A stretch of DNA of 64,000 nucleotides, from the NCBI GenBank assembly GCA_945865405.1, contig CAMBDS010000008.1, forward strand, positions 1 to 64,000, given 5' to 3'. The DNA is from Caldithrix abyssi DSM 13497 (lineage in GTDB: Bacteria > Electryoneota > AABM5-125-24 > Hatepunaeales > Hatepunaeaceae). Below are positions 17,995 to 25,157 of the stretch, piece after piece (position 1 is the first letter of the stretch; every line of letters starts with the position of its first letter). The notes under the pieces are model-generated. The model had not been told where the DNA came from. It saw only the letters and a list, made by a program, of their open reading frames with translations, and made no database searches. A program made the translations under genes and the position numbers.

Positions 17995-18102
17995 GGAGAG
18001 CGCCCCAAATTATCTTCACATCGTCCCAATCGTCACCGATCCTATCAGGAAGGCGTTTCGGGGAATATTTCATTTTATTTTTCTTCACCAACTTCACAGA
18101 AT
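17995..18102 (-). repeat. About 108-bp repeated element with an open frame, copy 1
   Basis: The minus strand starts TTCTGTGAAGTTGGTGAAGA and ends GTGAAGATAATT then GCGCTCTCC. It aligns along its length to 54520-54625. Both copies are open in the same frame from a GTG and would give MKLVK...DVKII...AL. The frame here runs on through the family A and E repeats, so I treat it as a repeat, not a gene. Confidence 0.65.
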
Positions 18103-18137
18103 TGAGGTTGCCGGGGATTTCTACTGGTTACTGGATT

Positions 18138-18284
18138 GCCGCAGGGTGTCCTCACCCTGCTGCAAACGAAAATGCTGTCGATAATATACGGAATTATTTA
18201 TCAAAAGTCAAGTGATTGTGGTGCTAATAGGCGATGTTAGTTGAAAGGTTGCCCAGCCCGGTACGGCCGACAGTTGTCGGCCTC
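18138..18284. repeat. Palindromic repeats of families H and J
   Basis: 18138-18164 has arms GCAGGGTG/CACCCTGC (family H). 18258-18284 has arms GGCCGACA/TGTCGGCC (family J) and is followed at 18286-18320 by a tandem tract based on ATTAACC. Confidence 0.8.
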
Positions 18285-18320
18285 GCCCATTAACCATTAA
18301 CCATCTAACATTGACCATCC

Positions 18321-18349
18321 TTGACTTTTGCCTGACTTCCCTCTATATT
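18321..18349 (+). promoter_or_regulatory. Promoter-like element in a repeat, copy 2
   Basis: TTGACT (18321-18326), 17 bases, TATATT (18344-18349). It points towards the kinase-HD module about 400 bases downstream and shares its sequence with copy 1 at 17591. Confidence 0.45.
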
Positions 18350-18475
18350 GTTTGCGGTCTCAATTGCGCGGGCACGTTTCATCAAATGTCATAATGAACG
18401 TTGGGCATGGCTCTTCGTTCTTTTTAGATCAATCAGTGTTTCAACTTACCGAGTTCTTCCGATGTCCAAGCGTCC

Positions 18476-18563
18476 TCTCATACCGGCGCAAGCCGGTATC
18501 CAATTTTACATAATCGGATCCGCCAACCCCTCTCCCAGCACAACCTTTAAGCACTCACTTGCA
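18476..18563. repeat. Family E palindrome and diverged third copy of the 73-bp repeat
   Basis: 18476-18503 has arms ATACCGGC/GCCGGTAT. 18505-18563 resembles the 73-bp repeat (CGGATCCGCC...AAGCACTCACTTGCA) with many substitutions. From 18564 to 18757 the DNA turns AT-rich and holds only the kinase gene leader. Confidence 0.7.
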
Positions 18564-18757
18564 CTTTGTTACAGGAAACAATATACTCAAAAATCGGATC
18601 CATTTGCATTGCCTCTTCATGAGGAGAGTGTTAGCAATAGTCTCCCAAGCCCCTAAATCGAGCTTAATCCGTTCTCTTCAATTTGGCCAAGTAACTTAAT
18701 AGATTACTTGTGATCTTAAAGTACAAATTCGATAAAATCTTAAAAACAGTACATATC

Positions 18758-20188
18758 ATGACAAAAAAGAACTCATTGAGCACTAAAAAAACTAGCGTTA
18801 AACGAACGCCAACAGAGACAATGGCACTAACTGCGGACACGAAAGGGTCTCTACCAAGCGGTCAAAGATGTATTCATGCATTTTCGTTGCTTGGAGCCCA
18901 AACCGAAAAAACCGCTGTTGCTTTACTGTCAAATGGTTCATTATTCGCAACTCAAATGGATGATGACCTTGTAAAATTGGCAGATGTGTTGCGACAGGGT
19001 GATTGGAACGATAGTGAATCAGCAAACCTGATATCAGTTTTATTCGAGACATTCGAAAAAGGTACCACCCCAAATGTGTCATCCATGCGGCGATGGGTAT
19101 TAGCTCATCCAAATGATGTAGCTAAGGTTAAGGCATGCATGAATGTAATACCACCTGATGGAATAGACATATTAGAGGTAAAGACAGACGTGGGAAGCCA
19201 AAAACAAGTGTTTCTAGCTGTTTGGAGACTCACTCAAAAGCAGGTTGTTCTTAAACAAATACTCGCAGTTGGAGATGCAGGTGCAAAAATTCAAACGCGA
19301 GAGGATAGGGCTCATCCACTGTCAATAGACCACAAGCATGTTATGAAAACTTATCGTGAGACAAATATGCGTGGCGAGAGATTCAATGTTGAAGATTATA
19401 TGTCAGGTATTCTATCAGATCATTCGCGAGTTGGTGGCCTCGACGAGGCGGCAAATCTCCTTTTTCATCTCCTTGATGCGCTCGACTGTCTTCATAATCA
19501 ACACCACTTGGTTCATGGTGATATAAAACCAGACAATATTGGGAAAATTGAGGACAACTACGTATTGCTCGATTTTGGTATTTGTCGTCCTGCCGCGGAA
19601 TTTACACCTGAATCGACCCCAACTGGTAGCCTACGAACTCGCGCTCCAGAATTGATATTAAATATCGGATATCCAATTGATCCTTTTAAGGTTGATATTT
19701 GGGCAGTTGGCGCAACGGTATATAATGCACTTTTGGGTCGATTTCCTCTCTTCAAACTAGGCGAACAGGTTCCCAAAGTTTTTGACCTTAAATCCAGAGC
19801 AGAGAAAGAACAAGAATTGAGAGATAGAATAAATTCGCAATGGGATGAATTTGTAAAATTACAAGATATCGAGGAACCCATCCGAAGTTTACTTAAGGTA
19901 GCTTTGGAAAAAGATCCGAAAGACAGATGGTCAGCTGAAAAACTAAAGGCGGAGGCGAAAACTACTTTAGCTCAATTCCTCCGACTTGGATTTGAAGGTG
20001 CAGATATGTCAAAGCCGGATGAGGCCCAGAAGCTGGCAAAATTCTTACCCGATTTGGATACACTAAAGTTAATGCCAAGAGGTGAGAAAGATAAGATGGT
20101 TTCATACTTCAGGGATCTTGAAAGTCACTTGAAGCTTAAAGATTCCGCGAACAATAGAATTACAAAATTAATTCATGAGCTAGCTTAG
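18758..20188 (+). CDS. Eukaryotic-type Ser/Thr protein kinase with a novel N-terminal region
   Basis: Read from the ATG at 18758 (476 residues); a GTG at 18710 is in frame but has no ribosome site. The kinase domain covers about 135-400: a degenerate nucleotide loop with a single glycine (DVGSQKQVFLA), the ATP-binding Lys166 (VVLKQI), catalytic loop HGDIKPDN (253-260, Gly in place of the usual Arg, so a non-RD kinase), DFG at 272-274, APE at 296-298 and the DIW helix at 313. The catalytic residues are intact, so it should be active. The first 130 residues and the last 75 match no domain I know. It has no membrane segment, unlike PknB-type sensors. It ends one base before the HD gene. The DNA is clearly more AT-rich than its neighbours, which suggests transfer. 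Confidence 0.88.
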   Translation: MTKKNSLSTKKTSVKRTPTETMALTADTKGSLPSGQRCIHAFSLLGAQTEKTAVALLSNGSLFATQMDDDLVKLADVLRQGDWNDSESANLISVLFETFEKGTTPNVSSMRRWVLAHPNDVAKVKACMNVIPPDGIDILEVKTDVGSQKQVFLAVWRLTQKQVVLKQILAVGDAGAKIQTREDRAHPLSIDHKHVMKTYRETNMRGERFNVEDYMSGILSDHSRVGGLDEAANLLFHLLDALDCLHNQHHLVHGDIKPDNIGKIEDNYVLLDFGICRPAAEFTPESTPTGSLRTRAPELILNIGYPIDPFKVDIWAVGATVYNALLGRFPLFKLGEQVPKVFDLKSRAEKEQELRDRINSQWDEFVKLQDIEEPIRSLLKVALEKDPKDRWSAEKLKAEAKTTLAQFLRLGFEGADMSKPDEAQKLAKFLPDLDTLKLMPRGEKDKMVSYFRDLESHLKLKDSANNRITKLIHELA

Positions 20189-20189
20189 G

Positions 20190-21593
20190 ATGGCTAAAGG
20201 TAGAATACAGAGAATCCAAGACCCAATCCATGGACTCATGCAATTTGAAGGTATGGAGACAGCAGTAATAGATATCTTGAGAATGCCTGAAATTCAACGG
20301 CTTAGACGTATTCGTCAAACTGGAATGGCACATTTAGTATATCCCGGGACAGAGCACTCTCGCCTTTCACATTCTCTTGGAGTGGCACATTTAGCTATCA
20401 GAATATTGAGACATTTAAGTCATTCCTCTGCAAGAGATTATTTACCATCACTATTAATGCCTAGTGAAATAGTGAGGCGAGAATTCGCAATTGCTGCATT
20501 GTGTCATGATCTAGGGCATGGGCCGCTTTCGCATGTTTTTGAGAATGATGTAATAGGGAAGAACTTTGATTTTGTCAAGTGGTGCAACGCGCTTGGTGTA
20601 AGTGATCACATGTCGTTGTTGAAAGGATCGAAATGGCACGAACTCGTTACATTTGCGTTACTTAATTGGGAGGAGGGTGAGCTTCATCGTTTGCTAGAAG
20701 TATATGAAGCTGATTCAAGCAAAAGAATTTCTATGTTGTTACGAGGAAAGTACTTCATTCCCTATTTGCCGCTTCTGATAGATTCAGATGTCGATATTGA
20801 CAGAGCAGATTTTGTAGGTCGAGATGCCTATATGTCTGGGGTAGCTTACGGTCGTTATGACATAAATTGGTTGATTTCAACGGTAAATGTAGGCGAGAAC
20901 CGTCAAGGAAAGTTAGTGCCTGGATTTGACAAAAAAAAATCTCTTCGGGTTGTTGAGCAGTTCTTAATTGCTAGACGTGCACTATATGATATAGTGTATA
21001 GACATAAAACAGTTAGAAGCGCTGAGCGAATGGTATCACTTTTCATGATGCGTCTGAGAGATTCTGGAGATGCGCGCATAGGATTCGTCAAGGGCGATCT
21101 ACTATCGCCTTTACTTAAGGCTATTGCAGGTGAAGCACTAAATCCTAGAGAAATTTTGTCAATTGATGACTATACCCTATGGTTACTAATGAGCAGTATT
21201 GCAGCTAATCCCCAAAGCGATGAGACCGCTAGAGACCTTGCAGAAAGAATAACTAAGAGAAATTTATTAAAAGCTGTACCCTTGAAGGATGAAACTATCT
21301 CAAAATATTTCAGTAGAAACGATGAAGGAATGCGTGAACTATACGAAGTAATAAAGAAGTATTGTCCTGGGGAGAGCAAATACTATATCGTAAGAGATAA
21401 TGATAAAATTGAAACAATCGGTGAGCAAGATGAACACCGAAGTTATTTCATTAATGATCTTCATGAGGCAGAACAAATTAATGAGCACAAACGGCTTAGA
21501 TATTTAATTGATGCCGGTGTTGAGTATGATAGGTTGTATACCTTGGACGAGGCTAAGGATGCTGTCAAAAATCATATTCTAAGTAAGACATAA
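20190..21593 (+). CDS. HD-domain phosphohydrolase, COG1078/SAMHD1-like (probable dNTP hydrolase)
   Basis: A 467-residue HD protein. The N terminus (IQDPIHGLMQFE, QRLRRIRQTGMAHLVYPGTE) is typical of the COG1078/YwfO group, which shares its core with human SAMHD1 and bacterial dNTP triphosphohydrolases. All metal ligands are present: H61 (SRLSHSLG), H106-D107 (LCHDLGHG) and D204 in DVDIDRADFVGRD, which matches SAMHD1's ligand region. It is therefore expected to hydrolyse nucleotides, most likely dNTPs. The ATG is one base after the kinase stop, so the two are co-translated and probably act together. Base composition is AT-rich like the kinase. The substrate is inferred from the family, not shown. 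Confidence 0.88.
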   Translation: MAKGRIQRIQDPIHGLMQFEGMETAVIDILRMPEIQRLRRIRQTGMAHLVYPGTEHSRLSHSLGVAHLAIRILRHLSHSSARDYLPSLLMPSEIVRREFAIAALCHDLGHGPLSHVFENDVIGKNFDFVKWCNALGVSDHMSLLKGSKWHELVTFALLNWEEGELHRLLEVYEADSSKRISMLLRGKYFIPYLPLLIDSDVDIDRADFVGRDAYMSGVAYGRYDINWLISTVNVGENRQGKLVPGFDKKKSLRVVEQFLIARRALYDIVYRHKTVRSAERMVSLFMMRLRDSGDARIGFVKGDLLSPLLKAIAGEALNPREILSIDDYTLWLLMSSIAANPQSDETARDLAERITKRNLLKAVPLKDETISKYFSRNDEGMRELYEVIKKYCPGESKYYIVRDNDKIETIGEQDEHRSYFINDLHEAEQINEHKRLRYLIDAGVEYDRLYTLDEAKDAVKNHILSKT

Positions 21594-21660
21594 TCAATTA
21601 TATTGTTCAATTTTGATCCTCTTTTCGCTCCATCATGTTGCATCTTCCCTCTTTCCAACA

Positions 21661-24054
21661 TCAGAAACTCACCCTAACCCCCCCGATAAAAAAGAAGGCG
21701 AACTGGTAGGCGGTAGTCACTTCGGGGTCGTCGTCGTCGTATAAGTACTCGGCGACGTTCGGGCGGTTGGTCACGTTCTGCACCTCCATAAAGACCGTCA
21801 CCGAACGGTTCCCGGCAAACCACTTCGAGTCCCACCTCACGTCCCACCTCGCATAGTCCGGGTACCTCGCCGAGTTAACGTCAGCCGACTCATCCCAAAA
21901 TTCGCCCATCCGCGGCGGAGCAGTCCGCCACACCTTCGGCGTGTAAGGCCTTCCCGACACATACCGGTATCTGCTCGATAGCGTCAGCTCATCGCCATTC
22001 AACGGCAACGCATAACTCCACCACCCATACCACGACCGCTGAAAGTCGTTGAACCAAGGCTTCTCAACCAACGAAAAATCCCTCCCCGCCACAACCGTCG
22101 CCACCTGCCGAAAATCGTAATCAGACGCAAACACCGACAGCGAATTGTCGGTCATCGATCTCCCTAACGAGTAGCTGAACGTCCCGTACCAATCGGCGAC
22201 CTTCTTCTTCTGGAGGAACAGCTCGACGCCTTCCGCCGTCTTTGTGCCGACCGGAAGGTAGCGCCACGAACGGAAAGCCGGATCGTCATTTTGCCGCAAC
22301 TCGTTCTCATCGACCGGTAATTCGGAGTAGGCTTTGGTGAACAACTCGACCGACGCGAGCCTGCCTTCGCCGATTTCGTGCGTCAGGCTAAGGACATAGT
22401 GGTCGGCGCGGGTGAAGGGCAGGCGTTCGTTGCCGCCGTCCGGGTCCCAGAGGTGGTAGAAGAGGGGGAGGGACTGGTAGTACACACCAGTGGCAAATGA
22501 GAGGGCTGTCAAGCCGTCAATGTCCCATCTGACGGATGCTCGCGGGGCGAGGACGCTCCGATGCGAGAGGGCGAAACCGTCGTGACGCAATCCACCGATA
22601 AACATTAGATTGGATATTGGTTTCCAACGATACTGCAAATACGCAGCGCTTTTGAAGGTGGAAACTTGGCGGTCGGCTCCCCAGGGCGGTTCGACGACAG
22701 TCGTGTCACTATTTCCATCTCTATCAAAATCATATTTGATCGTGTCAGGAAGGAACCAATTATCGTAAATATAGGAAATTGGCTTCAAGGATAACCCAGC
22801 GGACCACTCATCTCCGCTGTAAATTGCTCCGCTGAAATTCAGGTGCAATTGATCGACAATTTCGGTCGATTTGTTTAGATACTCAAGTTGATTCTCCGGC
22901 ATATTCAGTACTGATTCGTCGAAGTAAGTACTTGACCGGGCAATGATTGCATCGCCCATTCCCCACCCTCTCACCCACCTTAATCTCCCCCCGAGGACGC
23001 AGCGGGTGTACTTTGCGTGGACAGTCTCTGCGCCGCGAGACCAGGCGTCGGGCTTGTCGGAGTCTATGAATATCCAGTCGTGTGAGTACATTCCGTAGAG
23101 GGAGCCTTTGGTGGAGGGGGAAAAATCCCATGAGGAGCGGAACTGGCCGTCGTAGTAGTTGGGGACGGCGGTGAGGCCGATTGCGCCTTGGATTAGGCTA
23201 AGATATGAGCGGCGGATGGAGCCGATGAAAGTGCCTTTTCCATCACCATAGGGACCCTCTATCTCCACTCCTGCCCCAGCCATCGACAATTCTGCCTGCT
23301 TTTGCCATTTATTGCGGTCGCCATCGCGAAGTTCAAGCACCAAAACGCTAGAGGCTTTGTCACCATATCGTGCTGAATATCCACCAGTTGAGAAGTTTAT
23401 ATCTTTCAGAAACGAGACATTGAGGGCACTGATGGGGCCTCCGGAGGAGGATTGGGTGGGGAAGTGGTTGATGTTATCAATTTCGATGCCGTCAATTAGC
23501 GTTAAATTCTCTATCGGGCTACCACCACGGACGACGATTTCGTTGGTCTGGTCGTTTGCTCCGGCGACTCCGGGGAGGGCTTGGATGACGCGTTGTACAT
23601 CTTCAACAGAGCCAGGAGCCCGGCGGACCTCTTCAGAACGGAGCGAGCGGTTGGAAGTGGGGAGGTCAGGAGTGCGGCGGAAAAAGCTTCGCCTGACGAC
23701 AACTTCGTTGCCTTGTATTGCGGAAGGTTCGAGGAAAAACTCGAGGTCGGTCGAACGTCCGGGAACGACGACGACGTCGCTGATGACTTGCGGGAGGTAG
23801 CCAAGTTTGGTGGCTGCGACGCTGTAGGAGCCGTGCTTGACTTCGGGGATAGTGAAGTTGCCTGCAGTGTCGGTGACGGCGGTGTGGGTAGTGCCGGTAA
23901 TAATGACGTTGGCATCGACAAGCGGTAAGTGATCGACGCGGTCAATCAGACGGCCTCGAACTGAACCGAGGGAGACTTCGGCGGCGAGGGCAGTTATGTT
24001 AAGAAACAGCGAGAGCGAAACGGTGAAGCAGATGCTGAGTAGAAGTTTGGTCAT
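21661..24054 (-). CDS. TonB-dependent outer-membrane receptor
   Basis: A 797-residue receptor. A signal peptide (LLLSICFTVSLSLFLNITALAAE) is followed by a carboxypeptidase-regulatory-like domain (VRGRLIDRVDHLPLVDANVII), a plug domain with ALPGVAGANDQTNEIVVRGG and a long beta barrel ending in the aromatic GGVRVSF. It takes up an unknown nutrient, powered by ExbB/ExbD/TonB such as those encoded at 33-37 kb. The ATG at 24054 is chosen because the signal peptide begins there; the open frame upstream is translated repeat DNA. No riboswitch is seen upstream. Ligand unknown. Confidence 0.9.
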   Translation of the reverse strand: MTKLLLSICFTVSLSLFLNITALAAEVSLGSVRGRLIDRVDHLPLVDANVIITGTTHTAVTDTAGNFTIPEVKHGSYSVAATKLGYLPQVISDVVVVPGRSTDLEFFLEPSAIQGNEVVVRRSFFRRTPDLPTSNRSLRSEEVRRAPGSVEDVQRVIQALPGVAGANDQTNEIVVRGGSPIENLTLIDGIEIDNINHFPTQSSSGGPISALNVSFLKDINFSTGGYSARYGDKASSVLVLELRDGDRNKWQKQAELSMAGAGVEIEGPYGDGKGTFIGSIRRSYLSLIQGAIGLTAVPNYYDGQFRSSWDFSPSTKGSLYGMYSHDWIFIDSDKPDAWSRGAETVHAKYTRCVLGGRLRWVRGWGMGDAIIARSSTYFDESVLNMPENQLEYLNKSTEIVDQLHLNFSGAIYSGDEWSAGLSLKPISYIYDNWFLPDTIKYDFDRDGNSDTTVVEPPWGADRQVSTFKSAAYLQYRWKPISNLMFIGGLRHDGFALSHRSVLAPRASVRWDIDGLTALSFATGVYYQSLPLFYHLWDPDGGNERLPFTRADHYVLSLTHEIGEGRLASVELFTKAYSELPVDENELRQNDDPAFRSWRYLPVGTKTAEGVELFLQKKKVADWYGTFSYSLGRSMTDNSLSVFASDYDFRQVATVVAGRDFSLVEKPWFNDFQRSWYGWWSYALPLNGDELTLSSRYRYVSGRPYTPKVWRTAPPRMGEFWDESADVNSARYPDYARWDVRWDSKWFAGNRSVTVFMEVQNVTNRPNVAEYLYDDDDPEVTTAYQFAFFFIGGVRVSF

Positions 24055-24088
24055 GGGGTGAGATGATCTATGGTGGTTGATAGTTAAG

Positions 24089-24181
24089 AACAGACGGAAT
24101 GTCCGCCTCCAAGAATTTGTGCTGTCAGACGAGGGCGTCTGACAGCGGGAAGTCAAAGTGCAAGCAAGCTTACGCACTCCA
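24089..24181. repeat. Three palindromic repeats upstream of the TonB receptor
   Basis: 24089-24115 is an A/K-type unit (CGGA..TCCG arms, then CTCCAAG). 24120-24148 is family C with arms TGTCAGACG/CGTCTGACA. 24159-24181 is a family B variant (GCAAGC/GCTTACG). Confidence 0.75.
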
Positions 24182-24192
24182 GAGTGTGCTGG

Positions 24193-24597
24193 TTAGCCGC
24201 CGTTGTAATCAGTGTAGATGAAGATGATGTAGCCGAAGCCAGCATAGCCCTTCATGGGGTCTTCGAGGTAGATGTAACGGTGGCTGACACGGAAGGCTTC
24301 GTAAAGGAACCAGTTGTAGCGTTCCGGTTCCTCAGGGGAACGCTTCAGGTAAACCTGAGTTGCCTGCGCGGCGAGGAAGGCGCTGTCTTCCAGCACGATG
24401 TACCAGTCGCCGTCGGTATTGTAATAGTCGCCGCGATCGAGGATGCCTTCGCGAGTTGTTACCTGCCAGCCACTCATCGGTTTGGGGCCGTCAGGGCCAT
24501 AAATAGCGCCGTTGGGATAGACCGGGACAGGAACGCTACCAGGGTCGGAACAGCCGATGACAAGAATCAGCAAAGCTGATAGGACGATCAGGCGCAT
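24193..24597 (-). CDS. Small lipoprotein of unknown function
   Basis: A 134-residue protein with a lipoprotein signal peptide: MRLIVLSALLILVIGC, lipobox VIGC with Cys16 followed by Ser-Asp. The mature part is rich in Tyr and Trp and has no motif I recognise. Its start codon directly follows the stop codon of the RibD-like gene (TAG-ATG), so the two are co-translated. It lies just upstream of the TonB receptor gene on the same strand, though repeats separate them. Confidence 0.75.
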   Translation of the reverse strand: MRLIVLSALLILVIGCSDPGSVPVPVYPNGAIYGPDGPKPMSGWQVTTREGILDRGDYYNTDGDWYIVLEDSAFLAAQATQVYLKRSPEEPERYNWFLYEAFRVSHRYIYLEDPMKGYAGFGYIIFIYTDYNGG

Positions 24598-25137
24598 CTA
24601 AGCATCATTTACGACTTTGTAGGTGATTTGGAGGAGCCCGCTTGGGAATGGTTCGCACTTTAAGAGCTCAAGTCGAAGGCGTTTATCAAGCCCGGCGAAT
24701 AAGGGGATGCCGCTACCAATAAAAATGGGGTGAATTGAGACTACAAGATCGCTGATTAGCCCGGCATTGGCGAGCTGACCCGCAATGTCGCCTCCACCAA
24801 GAAGCCAGATGTTAGAGCCTTTCATCGCAAGGAGTCGCTTCGTCAGGTCAACAGGGTCATTGATTTGCCCTAATTTGTCCAGTGAGTTCTCTTTCGATCT
24901 CGAATGAATCTCGCAGCCAGATCGGGAAAAGACGACGATGTCTTTGTCTTTGAAGGGGATCTCTTCGAACGTTTTCGAGATGTCCCACGTTTTGCGTCCG
25001 GTGATGATCGTGTCGAGGGAGTCGAAAAATTCCCTGAAACCGTAGTCACCATCGGTGAAGAGCCAGTCGATTTCGTCGTTGGGGCCAGCTATGAAACCAT
25101 CGAGCGAAGTGGCGGCGTAGTAGATTAAGGGTCGCAT
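24598..25137 (-). CDS. Dihydrofolate reductase-like protein (RibD C-terminal domain family)
   Basis: A 179-residue protein with the RibD_C/DHFR-like fold: N-terminal YYAATSLDGFIAGPNDEIDWL, then TIITGRKTWD for the nucleotide site and WLLGGGDIAGQL. Members of this stand-alone group (YyaP/YwjB type) are NADPH-dependent reductases of mostly unknown substrate; neither folate nor riboflavin synthesis can be assumed. Cytosolic. The gene is immediately followed by the lipoprotein gene and preceded by the 1877-residue protein gene, 20 bases away. Confidence 0.88.
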   Translation of the reverse strand: MRPLIYYAATSLDGFIAGPNDEIDWLFTDGDYGFREFFDSLDTIITGRKTWDISKTFEEIPFKDKDIVVFSRSGCEIHSRSKENSLDKLGQINDPVDLTKRLLAMKGSNIWLLGGGDIAGQLANAGLISDLVVSIHPIFIGSGIPLFAGLDKRLRLELLKCEPFPSGLLQITYKVVNDA

Positions 25138-25157
25138 CCGGGTTTCAACAGCTCCTT

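Noticed and set aside
17891-18097. 68-codon minus-strand frame as a small protein gene
   Set aside because: Its second half is translated palindrome DNA; kept as part of a repeated element instead.
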